This document shows, piece by piece, positions 38,881 to 52,212 of a stretch of DNA of 64,000 nt. Every line of letters begins with the position of its first letter. Position 1 is the first letter of the stretch. Both the position numbers and the translations under genes were made by a program. The notes below the pieces were generated by a model that worked only from the letters and a program-made list of their open reading frames with translations, did no database searches and had not been told where the DNA came from. This DNA comes from Motacilla alba alba (Eukaryota; Chordata; Aves; Passeriformes; Motacillidae), in contig NC_052046.1 of the NCBI RefSeq assembly GCF_015832195.1, positions 16,050,161 to 16,114,160 of the forward strand. Direction: 5' to 3'.

Positions 38881-41719
38881 CATAGAACATTGACCCAGTT
38901 TAAGGACAAACAAACCTGAGGATTAAAGAATGTAGTGTTTTATCATATCAATGTCAGAAAATATCCTTCAGAGCTATGCAAGCATTGAAACTGAAAAACC
39001 AGTATTACAAAGTCTTCATCTTAAATGAAGAAATTCCTGTAATTTTAGTTCAGATTTCTGGCTTAGCTTGAAAACATCTCAAGCTGTCCTACAGCACATC
39101 ATTCTAGGACAGTCCAGATACTAACTACCCACAGATTAAATTATAGTTCTGGGCAAAACCTCAGTAGGTAAACTTTTTATCTCATTTCATCTTTGATATA
39201 TTTGCCCAGCTAGAAAGAGACAGGTGAGACCTGTTTTTATTTAATAAATCATTCATTGCAGGTTTCCTACTGGAGGACAAGCAATGAAATGTGTTTTTCT
39301 GTCCCTGAGAGATGAAGCACCTGGGGAAAGGGGCAAATTATTTTTATCCTGAGTGTTCAAATACGGAGTTAATAATACAGAGCTTTTTTTAATGGTTAAC
39401 AGAATATGTTGTATCATTTCAAGAACTTGCCACATTGTTTATTTTGGATCGGAATTTCACTCACATTGTGTTAAAATCATGTTGGTTTATTCAAGGTCTG
39501 GTATTGTTTAGCTACTTTCACTTCCAAGTTAATTAACTTGAACAAAAAGAAACACACCCAAACCATTGAAAAATTTCCAATAAAACATTGGTAATTTTTG
39601 ATACTAAAAAAGGATTTGATGAGGAAAAAAAAAGGTGCACAAAATCTATGGAACTAGAGCTGGAGGAAACAAGCAATAGAGAAAAATGCCCAGCCATATC
39701 AAATTATGATCTAGCTCATACTAAATGATATCTTCTTAATAATAACAATGGTAATACTTCTACATAGTTCATAAACATAGAAAGACAACTGAAGGTAAAC
39801 TTCACTGCCCCTACTTTTAACCATTTAAATGTTGTAATCATAGCTGAAGTTGGCAAGGCTTCCTCTTGAGTTGGTGGAGAAAAAGAAGGTACAAGAGAGC
39901 TACTGTAGCTGACCTAAGAAAAATAGATTGGATATGACTATGGGAGAACTTCATTTCACTGACTGTCCACTGAGGCTTGAAAAATGGCTTAGATTAGACA
40001 GATACATTTAAATGCAGAAGACATCTTTTAGCAAAAAAATGCAATTTCATGACTTATTAAGGAATCCTCTCCACTACTGTATTTGGGGGTCTGGACTGTC
40101 TAGAAATATGAGAGAAATTAAGATTAAAAATTCTGTGTCTACTATACATAGGCACTAGATTTCATCCAAGGATTAATCTAATTTATTTTTGTCTGCCTTT
40201 CAGATTTTATGCCCCTTTACAGCCTTCAAAAGAATATGTTTCTGTTTTACTTGGCTGCATATGAGAAACCTGTTGTCAGATAATTTTATTATGCCAGTTA
40301 AAAATTAATCGCAATGAGATTCTATAGCAATCAAATAATGCATATTTTAAACATATTGTTTCTTGAAAGGTAAAGAACTACCTAAACTATTTAATAGATC
40401 AAGGGCTTTAAAAAGCTTAATACGTTTTGTCGTATGGGGAAATAAGAAAAAAAAATTATCTGTCTCAATAAAAAACAAAGCCAGGGAAATTTCATTGAAC
40501 TGATTTTATCTCTTACGGGAGGTATTCTGTTAACTTAATTCAGGAAAACCATTTTTATACTCCAAGAAGTTTGAAAAACTTGTACAGTTCAGTATATAAG
40601 GAGCATGAGATGCAAACACGAGTGCTCAGTGGTCTGTTTGAGAAAGCAAATTCCACCACACTTCAAGGCATGCTCTGAGCCAACTCCTACACTTTGAGCT
40701 GACTTCTACAGCATTGTTTTAAATCCAACCATTTTTTAAGTAATACTGCTCAGTGATTTTTACTTAAACAAAAAACACTAAACCTTGACCCTCCATTTGT
40801 CTAAGATAACTATAATCCTTGTAAGTGTTAGACCTGGGATAAAGAACTGTGGTTTCAGAGATATCATACAATGAATTGGCAGGAAAAGGCGTGGATAGCT
40901 TGCATACGAAATTTCCTGAAAACTATGTTTACAAGGAATTTGCTTTGTTATAAAGTGTTTAAAGCCTTTCCACCTCATACTAAACACTGTTCTCTTGAGA
41001 ATATACATCTCACAATATTTTTAATTCCTACAGCAAAATATAGTATATGGTTTTCTCTCTAGTATTTCTGTTCTAGTTAGAAGTTAAGCTGAAAATTTCC
41101 ATGGCCTTTCATAGGTGGGAAAATACAATCTATTAATTATTATTGCATCTGCTTTTATGCTGACCTCTGTAACAGGAAATAGAGCACAAATGACCCAATA
41201 AAGCTGGTGATAAAAAATATAAATAACGTCTTGCCTTCTTGCTATTGTGCTGGCTATTCTGCATTTCTGGACGTCCTGTATCACAATATAACTCACAACA
41301 TTGTGCCGTGGAAAGACATTGGAGAAAAACTGTGTGGTTTTAGGCAAGTTGCTGGAAAAGGAAGCTGCTAAGCTGCATATAAAAACTAGCTTTAGAAAAC
41401 TACTTCACTAGTTTATTCTTATAAGCAAATAGTACACAATACTAAATATTGTTTAGAAATACAATGCAATTCCTCTCAGCATATGTAACTATGTATTTGA
41501 GTCATTGAAAATACATATTGGGCTTATAACCCTAATTATAAGTGTTGTATTTCAATAGTAAAAGTACTGTGAATTTAACTTGTTCATCTACTTTAAAAAA
41601 ATCATACCAAAGTCATACTCTTCAAGTTATCCTAGATACTCTCTTGTGTTACTTGAGTCACAGCATTTTGCTCCCTATCTCAAAGTGAAAAAAAAAATCA
41701 ACTGGGAAAAAATCAAGGA

Positions 41720-42038
41720 GGGAAGGGAAGGGAAGGGAAGGGAAGGGAAGGGAAGGGAAGGGAAGGGAAGGGAAGGGAAGGGAAGGGAAGGGAAGGGAAG
41801 GGAAGGGAAGGGAAGGGAAGGGAAGGGAAGGGAAGGGAAGGGAAGGGAAGGGAAGGGAAGGGAAGGGAAGGGAAGGGAAGGGAAGGGAAGGGAAGGGAAG
41901 GGAAGGGAAGGGAAGGGAAGGGAAGGGAAGGGAAGGGAAGGGAAGGGAAGGGAAGGGAAGGGAAGGGAAGGGAAGGGAAGGGAAGGGAAGGGAAGGGAAG
42001 GGAAGGGAAGGGAAGGGAAGGGAAGGGAAGGGAAGGGA
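41720..42038. repeat. GGGAA pentanucleotide microsatellite, about 63 uninterrupted units
   Basis: A 319-base run of GGGAA units shows no interruption by eye. One strand is pure purine and the other pure pyrimidine. Because no stop codon can be formed, both strands read through as long Lys-Gly-Arg-Glu-Gly and Phe-Pro-Ser-Leu-Pro repeats, which are artefacts and not genes. Long perfect arrays are often length-polymorphic and may adopt triplex or G-quadruplex structure. Confidence 0.99.
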
Positions 42039-44366
42039 GCTATTTTTCTGAGAGCAAAGACAGTTCCTCACCTACTATGACTCCTTTCCTCCCTTCACCC
42101 ACATCTCTTTTCAAAATACCTTCCCCCATGCCATGACAACAATGCTGTTTCTATGCTGAACTTCTAAGCATGACAATTATCTGTCTGGTATTATGTATGC
42201 TGCTTCACTGAGACTCTAACATCACCCCACAAGGGAACTGGCGGAAAAGATGAGTATCTAATTTAACACAATTTGACCACACTTCCCCAGACTTGTCAGA
42301 CCATACCCAGTTTTCTGCTTCTCCCCCAAATGGAATCATCTGAAACTGACTGCTAGGTTAAAAGATTACTTGGGAAAATGGCACATATGCGATAGAACTG
42401 ATAAGCTGACAGCATAATTGCATAATCTTCAACTCCAGAAGGGTGATTAAAATCAGCAAATTAGAAGCTGAATAGGGAATATGTTTTTTATCTTTTGAAA
42501 ATACCATTTCCTTGACTAAACGCGGTCACCACAATTACTCAAAATTTTTCTCTTGCATTTTAGTAGGGCACTTACAAGGACAAAAGAAGAAAATGGAAAA
42601 ATATTTCCTTTAAGGAATATAACAAAAGACTAGGCACTGTGACTGTGAATTCTCCATGCGTCATGTGTTCCAGTCTATCAATATAGACAAATAAGCATGT
42701 AAGAGAATTTGAAAGGAAAATCTATTTAGTTGATTTCCAGTGCCTTTTCCATATTGTGACATCCTTTATTCCTCTTCATTATTCATTCTTTTACTTCTTC
42801 TCTTTCCGTGACAGGAGATCTCACTTAAAAATAATGTTTGAGCAATATCCATGTAATCCAAACAATGAACTCTGATACTATCAGTCACCACAAAGATATG
42901 TGAAAACAGTGGGGTTTTTAGTTTGCCTTAGAGAAAGTGGAGGTTTTTCTCCCTTTTTAATTATGTTGATAATCTTCCTTTGTCAACAGATGCAGAAGAG
43001 ATTGGTGACTACTATAGACACACATTGAGCATGATTATCTCCCTGAAAATGCCTAGAGATGGTCTTTGAATATATCAGGTAAGAAGTGGTTTTCTCTCTT
43101 CAGGATTATCTGAACAAGGGAATCTCCACTTTTTCTTTTTCTAAGGGCCACAATGCAATATAAAAATGTCCTCCCTACCAATGGGTCCACAATTAGCAGT
43201 TACATTAATCATATGGGTGGAAAATTGGAAAAACAGTCTTTACAATCCTAGCTACCTCCTATATAGTGTGTACATTCCCTTCAGAACATGTGTTGACATT
43301 CTGCCCCTAATGAAGCTATGAAAATATAAGTCATGTGTTTTTCCCAATTAAGGATTTCATTTCCAGTATGGATTCAACTCTTATGTTTATACATCTCCAG
43401 CTTAGACTTCTACCGCTCAGCTATCCACCAGAATGCTTTATAGACAAGAGAGAAGAAACGACTACTTCAGTTCATAAGTTATCTAAACTTTTTCAAGCCT
43501 CTTATATATGATATGTTTAAAACACTGGAAATGCCTGATTCTCTTCACTGGCTATTAGAAAAGCCTAAACTAACCAGGTCAGGTAAAGATATCACCAATT
43601 ATTTTAATAAATTTCACTACCAGACCTTAGTATAGCTGCAGGTAAAGACAGCTAGTAGAGTTGCTTGTGAATTACAAGGAGCATCTTTCAATGTAAAGTG
43701 TGTACTTTGGAACTGGCTTTCCCTTCTTCAGGAAAAATGGTCAGAGTTTTCTGCTGGAAATTTTAATTGTCATTCCCAAGAAAAATTCGTCATTCAAACA
43801 AACCAATAAACAAAAAATAAATAGAATTCTAGTTCACAGGTATTGAGAAGAATCCTTTCTGTTGGTTGCTATGACTATGTAACTGCTCAGATTCAAATTT
43901 TTAGGAACTCATTTTGTGTGGTCATGACAGGAAAAAAAGTCAAAATTATACATGGTCCTATGTACATCTGCTACGCTACAGCCTCAACTGCTTTAATAGG
44001 ACTCATTTACATGTGGAATTTTGACAAACATTAACAGAGCTTAAGTTAATGTTTATAGATATAGTAGGTGGTTTTGGTTTGTTTTGCTTTTTTTTTAATA
44101 TACTGGAGAGTGGAAAACAGTTTGTTAACAGAAAACTAGCTTGAGTTCATAACAGACCGACTTAAAGCTTAACATTTCACCTCCTGCTATGCAAGGTTAT
44201 TCTGCTTTCTCCTTTTATTCACAATATTCCTTGTCTTTGGAAAATATTGTAAAACTTATTCTCTAAGACCCTCTCACTTTCTCCCTTGAAATTCCCACGA
44301 TCTACTCAAATCAAATCAATTTTCACTTTTAAACCAAAATATGGTGTCGGCATTCCATTTGTGTGT

Positions 44367-44406
44367 GTAAATATAAATATAAATATAAATATAAATATAA
44401 ATAAAT
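44367..44406. repeat. TAAATA hexamer microsatellite
   Basis: Roughly six and a half copies of TAAATA follow a short GT run. Confidence 0.95.
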
Positions 44407-46916
44407 AGATATAAAATCTGGTTTTGCATCACATCTCCTAAACTTAGTCAAAATACATCCATGACTGAACTCAGTTTTTAATGGAATGAATGATGCTGAG
44501 CTAGTTTAAGGTCTGGTTGCAATATTTTCATGTAAGAATCTGCATTTCATTAATGACATACTATGTTTTTTTATACTTTTAAGCACATATTCTCTCTCAT
44601 AAAGTAGCTGATGCATGTCTAATGAAATCCATTAAAAAGATGAAAAACAGACCTAAGTTAAGCATAGCTACTATCTGCTTACACAAAAGGTTTTGGCAGT
44701 GTTCAAAGTAAGGAAAATCTTTGACTTACCGTAAAAGGGTATCAGTTCTAATGCCATGCCTTATCTTTGTTTTTTTTAACTTCTCCCTCAACCTTACTAA
44801 CTTGAAGACCCATATGAAGATTCTAAACACACAAAAAAAAGCAATAATTAATAGCTTAGATAGATTGACAGAATTAAAATTCGTTTCTAAAACTGGTGGA
44901 ATGGTATATTTTGAATATTATATAAATGTATATTTTTATCTGACCTAAAGAGAGAACTTTGAGAAGTTAAATGAGAACTTTGCACGCTACAGTAGGTTGG
45001 ACTAAATAAACATAATAACCATAATAACTCCCTTGACCTTAATGTCTGTTCATTCTAAAACAAATTTATGGCCATAGCATAGGAAATTCCTTCACTATGA
45101 CAGGCCATCTTCTATAGTTTGCAGGCCTAAAGATTTGGAGAAAGTCAGTAGAATATATCTTGAAACACATGCAGGAACTTACCTTTTTTAATATAAAATG
45201 TCAGGACCAAGGACAACATTATATGCAAAGTGTTTAATCAAACTGATTGATTTAAAAGCTTGGATTATTTAAATTTTTTATTGTGAATTGATTAAAGCAA
45301 ATACACAACTGTGTAATTATCTGAATTTACAAGTTTCTTTGCCCCTCTAAAATAGTCCAAATGATGCTAAAACAATGTAAAACAATTAGTCTAATATAAT
45401 TTATCAAAAAGAGTTAAATAAAATTATAAGAAGTCAGTTCTGTAAGATTTTCATCACAATGATTGTATCATTATATTTCTTACATCAATATACTAATTAC
45501 TCTAATTTTGTTTCTACAAAATATATGAATTTACTAGCAATCTGATTCACAAAACAATCCCTTGCAAATTTGTCAATCAAGTTGTCTATGCAGACAAATT
45601 TCGGAAAAGACAGTAAGTAAAAAAAGGATCAATTTCAGAGTATTATTGTCATACATTCATAGATTTCTTTGTTTACAAAATATCACATACTAATACCATG
45701 TGTAAAATTTCAAATAGTAAATTGGGTTTCACTGTCTGGAATGCTTATGCTTTGTAGAAAATCATACTGTGTACCTGCAGTGTTACATAATTTCCTGCAT
45801 AAATTGCTTTTGCATTGTACACATGACTAAAAACAGTAAAAAAATGGATCTCACAGTTTCTTTCTCTGTTAGCCTGAGTGACTGTTTTGAAAAGCAGAAA
45901 TCCTGTGACTTTCAAAGCTCACTTCTCCCCAGTCTTGCTATTTCCCATGCGAAATACTCAATTCTGATTCAGCATTGTAATCACTACTGGAAATCTTGCT
46001 GTCATAGCTGCAGCCAAGATGGCTACTTATCTTAAATTAGATATTATGATGGTAAGACACTTATAAGTATGCTCTAAACTTCCCTATTTCTGTACCCCTT
46101 TCTTTATTTTGCTAGTTAGAAATTTCTTCATGCTGCTCTATACACCACTAGCTGGCTACATGACCCAAAACCACAATTAGAACTAGTATAAATGTAAGTA
46201 TAGAACTAGCTGTAAAATAATTCCAAATGTTTTGACATGAGTTATTGGAATGGCTATTTATCTAAAACGTATGATTTATACATGTTCCTTTTCCGGGTTA
46301 AGCACAGATGGCCCATCCACTCTGGTTACAATCAGTAGAATTACAATCAGTCTCAGGTTGATGGTATGTGACACACCATGATATGAGTCCATTGATGTCC
46401 CCACGTACTATCCAGGCCTGGTGTTAGCTGGATTGTGGCTGCCCTGCACTCACAGCATTCACTGGCAATGTTTTTGAATTAAGGTGATACAACAGTACAT
46501 TCTTTACTTGCAAACATATGTAAAATATCTACATAAGCAAGGAGATTTCTGGAGTCCTAGCCTGTCTTCTCTTGCCCCGACCTGCAGAGACTCAAGGTCC
46601 TCAAAGATTCATAATTTCTATGGTAACTCTTTCCCCATGTTTCAAGGGGAAAGCCCATAAACACAAAGCCTACCACATTTGTTAGTTCCTGAATGAGTTT
46701 GAGAAGATGTTGGTATTTTTTCACTTATTCCATCACGGCCTCTTCTAAAGATGTGTCAGGATACTCATGTAACACAGTCACAGCCCCATGGATGCTTGGT
46801 TCTCCTTCACAAAACATATGTCCAGCTCCTATAACTCATTGCTGTCATCTCTTATATCTGGCTCCTGAAACATTGTCCAATCTTTCTTTTTAAGTTGCTT
46901 TGAAAACATTTCACAG

Positions 46917-46944
46917 ATGTAATTGTGCCTATGTAATTGTGCCT
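46917..46944. repeat. Tandem duplication of 14 bp
   Basis: ATGTAATTGTGCCT occurs twice back to back without mismatch. Confidence 0.93.
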
Positions 46945-47018
46945 GCATCCTCTATGACTGGGCAGTTTCCAGTGATATGGAAGCATGTTTTATTCTCAGC
47001 CTGGCCATGCCTGCAGGA

Positions 47019-47049
47019 TTTCTTGTACATTTCTTGTACATTTCTTGTC
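47019..47049. repeat. Tandem 11-bp units
   Basis: TTTCTTGTACA occurs twice and is followed by a partial third copy. It lies 75 bases beyond the 14-bp duplication. Confidence 0.9.
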
Positions 47050-49182
47050 TACTCCTTGCCTGGAGCTCTCTTGTGTGGTAAAATGTTAACAGTGGAATCT
47101 TCTCAGATGGATGCGAAGTATAATTTCTTCCTGTTCCAGTTCACCACTCAGTTCTTATTATCTCCAAAGCAAGAGGAATACTTCAGGTAGACTAGCTCCT
47201 ATCATCACACCACTACAGGCCTTGTTTTCCTAATTGTTACAGTATATCTAGCAACCTCCATGCATCCACATACACCAGCATTCATGTCATCCAAGTAATT
47301 ATAAACCTGGAAACTGGGATTGAAATCTTTAGCTCCCTGCCAGACCATTAATTCAGGGGCCTAGGAAACACACTTGATAAGGTGCTGCAAATCTACAAAG
47401 TACTGCTCCTGGCAGTTTGTGATTACTGTCCCCAAATCAGCTTATAGAATGGGCAACAAATGTCAAATGCCCCAGCTGGTGAGATACCAACTTCAGATGG
47501 TTCCTGAACAAAAGTTATCTGAAGAATACTTCAAAATCTCAGGAAAAACCCTCCAAAATAATTTTGAGGAAAATATTCTATTTTTTTTCAAGCAGCTTTA
47601 AAGCAGTGGTAATGACTTAGCTGAGTACTGAAGAAAGAGATTACTAGAAGACATTACTACATTTTTGATATCTGAGATATGTATTCCTCCTTGGCTGAGT
47701 AAAATACTTTTGGAAAAGGCCATAACAAAAGACTTTTCAGAAAAGACTCTAAAATCAGATGAAATAGGTCTCAAAGGGCACTCTTGAAAGCAAACAAATC
47801 CAGTTCTTTAAGCAGTCAAAACTCAGTTCTGTTCTGGTGACACAAGACCTTCTATTAGAGCCTGGAAAACCTATAAAGAGGTTCAAGATGTCAGGCAGCT
47901 AAATGTATGTTAGCTGCACAGGTATTTGATAATGGTGCCAGACTGACTTAATTGAGAAGCTGCAACCTATGGGCTCTGAATAAGGTAAAAAAGGCTAGTT
48001 TGGCTGCAGAGTTTGGAGAAGATATTATCCTGAATTGCTCCACAGGAAGTTATTTGGATTGCTGAGCTAACTTTAAAGCCTCTGCAAAACGTGCTGACCT
48101 GAAGGAAGGTCTTACCTCTGAGCCAGGCCCTATTGTAGAAATAAGATTTCCATAGACAGTAAAGACAAATTAATCCAGGCATAACACTCACATACACTGC
48201 TTCATCAATAAGCAGACTATTAATAAAATTAACTCTGTCTCTGGCTTATATGTTGTTTATTTCAATAACCCCAATGTGGACACTGATATACTGTAATAAA
48301 ACAACTCTGATGAAGGCAACACAATTTCTCTAGAGAGAAAACCTAAAAGTTATATAGACTGCAAAAACACATTAAATTGTTCATGCTTATTACTGACAAG
48401 TATCTTGAAGATGAAGAAATATTGTTTCTTTAGATGCTATGAAATAAGGCACTTATGAATTATTTTTTTTTTAACTTCTATCTGGGTACAAATCCACCCT
48501 CAGGTTGCTCTGAATCTGCCACTATTAATGAATCACTAGCACCTGAATAAATGCTACTCCACAACAGAACCCATAGTAAAACACTGCACCTCCATCTTGG
48601 GATTTTTGGTTTATACACTGTTAGCCATGAATTCTGAAAATTTCTCTGTAACAAACAACTTGCCCCTTAAATTTTAAGTTCATTCTGGTCTCTAAAATTT
48701 CAGAATTTCTTATGAGCTGGAGGAAGTGTGTATCTTTATTTTTTCAGATTATACTTTTACAGCATATAGAAAATCTTTAGATATGCAAATATTTAGGCAT
48801 ATTTAGACACGCAAAATGGCATGGCAATGACAGATCTTTAGTATCATTTCTATTGATTTCTAACTCAGTAGCTGAGCAGCTGAAAAAGAGAATAATACAG
48901 CATGAGCAACAGTTTTGTTTTTCACAGAGAATGAATTTTCAAACTTACAAAAAGCTACTAATCCTAAACGCCTTATATCATAGCAAAACTTCCTCTTTTG
49001 TTATGACTACACAACTTAAACAATTTCTGTGAATTGCTATGGTTATATTTGTTACACTTGTTGCAGCGTGTCTGCAACTAGCCTCTGTGCGAGACCTACA
49101 CTCCCAGAGCCTGGGGCACGCTTGCTTAAACTGCTGACAAAGGAGGCGAGAGACAGGTGTTTGTGTGGAGCTCCAGATGCTG

Positions 49183-49188
49183 TTTATT
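49183..49188 (-). terminator. Polyadenylation signal AATAAA of the 436-bp LTR
   Basis: AATAAA on the minus strand lies about 55 bases downstream of the LTR TATA box, which defines a short R region. It could end transcripts entering from the right on the minus strand. Confidence 0.65.
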
Positions 49189-49239
49189 GCACTGAAGAGG
49201 GTCGAGGGACAGAGACAAAATGGGGCTGAGGACACAGGG

Positions 49240-49247
49240 TTTTATAT
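49240..49247 (-). promoter_or_regulatory. TATA box of the 436-bp LTR
   Basis: The minus-strand sequence ATATAAAA sits in the U3 part of the solo LTR with the expected spacing to the AATAAA signal at 49183-49188. Whether it still promotes transcription is unknown. Confidence 0.7.
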
Positions 49248-51109
49248 GGGGGGAAAAAGGGATGGAGCGATACAGTAAGCCAGGACCAATAGGGGACAAG
49301 AGAGGGGAGAACATTCTAGGGGGAGTGCATATAAGGAAAAACAGCAGTTGAAGTGGGTGATACGAACAAAACATGTTGCATCAACATGAGCCTGCAAATG
49401 CCCATGGGCGAGATCCAGAAGGGTGTCTCTCTTTGACCTTGGTCACCTTTGCCCTGAGGTTAAATTTCCAATGGTAGGCCCCTGGGCCTCCACATACACT
49501 TAAGGATCATTTTGCAGAAATGGAAAATGGGGTTTTCCTTCTTGGGGTTTTTAATCAGCAAATATTACCACCATTTGATTAAAATACTCTAAGAAATCTC
49601 TCTTTTTAAATTAAAAAATAAACCCAAAGTTATGATTGCCCCCTGATCTAGATCTACTGCTACTGTAAAGCAATTAGCAACTTAAATTGCATATTTAAAT
49701 TCAAAATTTTGATCTAAAAATTGTGCTTTCACCTCTTCTCCAAACTTAGAATTAATTACTCAGTTTAGATGCTGGTCTATCCATGGGGTTTTCCGGAGAG
49801 CATTTTGGTTTTTGCATGGCTAGAACTGTGCTTCCGAAGCACTTTGGTGTCTGGATCAAACCTCCAGATCAGAAGCTCATCTTTTCAGTTTCACTAAAGA
49901 GCCTGATCCTGTAGATACACTCAGAGAATGCTCAGCACAAATTGATTCACAGTGATTTGAACTGCAAGGGAAATGGTCTTTGGAGTCCTTTGACAAGACG
50001 ACTTTTGTCATTCTGGTGATGAGTCTTGGTCTCTGGTTCCTTCTAGGACAACATGCATTCCATACGCTGCTCAGAGCATTTCCATTTAAGTGAATTAACC
50101 TAAAATGACTGGGTGTATCCTATGACAATTCAGTCACTTTAAAGTTTCTTCTGGCTACCTGAAGGCTTATGGTGGTGGTGTAGGCAGAGGGGTCCTGGTA
50201 TGGATTGTCTTGGGAGCCTTGCCTTTTGCCACCCCTTTCCATGAATTCCTGGCCACACCTCTTTCATACACAATCATACTCATGCCAATCATATCTGAAA
50301 GGGTAACTGAAAAGCAAAATGTCCTTATGTATCTGCATAGTACTCATCTGACAGGGCTTATACATGTGTATTCAGTCATGTGACACATGTGTTAATCTAT
50401 TGGTCACTTGAGGAGAGCACATCTCATGACATCAAGAGCTACACAACTCAGCCTTCATGGGGAAAAAAGGCTCATCGTAGCAGTTTCCACAGTTACAGTC
50501 CAGCAGATTGCTTCTGGCCTGAAGAAACCTTACCTTTCCAGTACAGATTACTACTTTCAACAGAACACTACAACTAGTTAGGCAAAAGTCTGCTGGTTTT
50601 TACATAACTCTGGGAAACTGATGATGCTTTTCAAAAACTCGTTCAATGTGAAGAAGAGCAATTTATAATTCTGACTTTGAAGCTAAGGGCTTTTTTAATC
50701 TTCTAACAAAATTATGCATATTACCTTCTCTGTCAGCTGTCCACTATTTCAATATGATCCACATTCAGAAAGATCCAGACTTCCAGACCACAAAACAAAT
50801 TACTTACATAGACAGATAGATGAAGCAGTGTGATGTGAATTATGGGTCTCTGCAGGTAAAAGTTATTGTAGCACCCCTGAAACAAAGAGCTACTGCAATC
50901 TACAGAGTTCAAACCCGAACAGGAACCTGGTTTGCAACTTTACTAAAAAAAGATAGCAATGTGTTCCTCATTATAGAAAGATTGTTGCAAACTTCTAATT
51001 TCTCATAAAATCACATCGTGAAAAAATAAAGAGGTAATCCTTGCAAAAGTTTCAGCACTACAGGAATCTTTTTCTTTCTTGGGTGCATCATGTTTTTCTG
51101 GGGCGAATT

Positions 51110-51240
51110 GTTTGTTTCATTTTAGTGTGGGTTTTGTGTGTTTGCGCTGAGTTTTGAGGTTTTTTGTGGGTTTGTTTTGTTTGTTGGTTTTTGGGGAATT
51201 TTGGTTGGTTGGTTGATTTTTGTTGTTTTATTTTGCTATT
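51110..51240. repeat. G/T-rich low-complexity tract
   Basis: About 130 bases of TTTTG, TTTGG and GGTTGGTT motifs occur with almost no C or A on the plus strand. No periodic unit is maintained. Confidence 0.85.
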
Positions 51241-52168
51241 ATAATGTAGGCCATAAAACATAGGCTGTCATAATGACCACGTTTGTGTTCCTTCAAAAAA
51301 AGCAAGATTTTTTTCTTTGTGATGAAGAAGATTAAAGGAAAGCTTGGGCAGTGATCTAAATTTAAATATTGCTTTTGAATTAAAAGCAATACAGTGGACA
51401 TGGAAGAAGAATGTGTGTGTCAAGGAAAAAGGAGAAAGGAAATGTCTCTATTAGGAAAGAAAAAAATATATAATTAGTTTTCACTGAGTTATTATAATCA
51501 AAGGTACCTTTTTTTCTGTAACCAAACAGTAATAAGTAATTATATTATGCAGACCAGCTGTGAAGGTAATGAATACACTGCAATGAAATACAATGTAAGA
51601 TTCTGCAGACTATGTAATTATTTTGAGAAATTAGTGACATCAATTAGCCTCCCTTCACAGGATGCTCTCAGTAAGTTATTCTTTTATACAGCTTCATAAA
51701 TGAAATCAATCTGAACAATAAATAATATTGGTTATACAACATACCAGAAGCAGCATGTTAAAAACAAAAAAAAAACCCCTTAATTGTTAAGAAGCAGTAA
51801 TAAAAAGAAATGTGTGTGCAGAACTGCAGAAAGCCCAAGGCATTAATGAAAATAATTAACCCTACGCACCTAAATTCTGTCCTCATTATAAATCTTCTTT
51901 GTATATTGCAGCAGAATTAATGCACTGATGGACCAACACTGTCTGACTTATTATACCTACCTTTAGTCAAAAATCCTATAAACACATTGCAATTTCTAGA
52001 TTCTTGATTTTGTATAATACAATATTAATTTCTGAATTTCTGTTTTTCAACCCCCCACACTTGAAATTAGCAGTTCCATTATCCTCAGGTTCAATGCCAT
52101 AGCTGCAGTGAGTTCAGTGCTGCAGAAACAGTGCTCCAACACAAAAAATTGACAGGCCCAAGAAGTCA

Positions 52169-52212
52169 GTACCTCATTCATGTGGAATAGACCATTCACA
52201 TGGAATAGACTG
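52169..52212. repeat. Imperfect tandem duplication of 18 bp
   Basis: Two adjacent units of the form ATTCATGTGGAATAGACC and ATTCACATGGAATAGACT are visible. Confidence 0.8.

Larger units (their letters stand above)
38881..49058. other. Non-coding DNA with GGGAA array
   Basis: Besides the GGGAA and TAAATA arrays there is AT-rich unique sequence, with many TAATTA and TGATTAA words around 45.2-45.6 kb. The stretch 46.3-47.6 kb is less AT-rich, contains the 14-bp and 11-bp duplications, and could be an old degraded insertion of unknown kind. No gene is supported. Confidence 0.6.
49059..49494 (-). mobile_element. Solo LTR, 436 bp, ERV2/ERVK-like, with 6-bp target duplication
   Basis: On the minus strand the element starts TGTGGAGGCC and ends CGCTGCAACA, with TG...CA ends. 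TACACT occurs directly before 49059 and directly after 49494. This perfect 6-bp target duplication is typical of class II (ERV2, betaretrovirus-like) insertions. On the same strand a TATA box ATATAAAA lies at 49240-49247 and AATAAA at 49183-49188, about 55 bases downstream, followed by about 125 bases to the end. U3, R and U5 are thus all discernible. No internal region is present, so this is a recombination-derived solo LTR. Confidence 0.93.

Noticed and set aside
41580..42080. Open frames of 166 and 137 codons across the GGGAA array
   Set aside because: The repeat cannot form stop codons, so long frames exist on both strands by construction. No coding sequence is implied.
46690..47600. Run of short plus-strand frames considered as a degraded gene
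   Set aside because: No frame shows a recognisable domain, and frames do not join through plausible splice sites. At most it is an unidentified old insertion.
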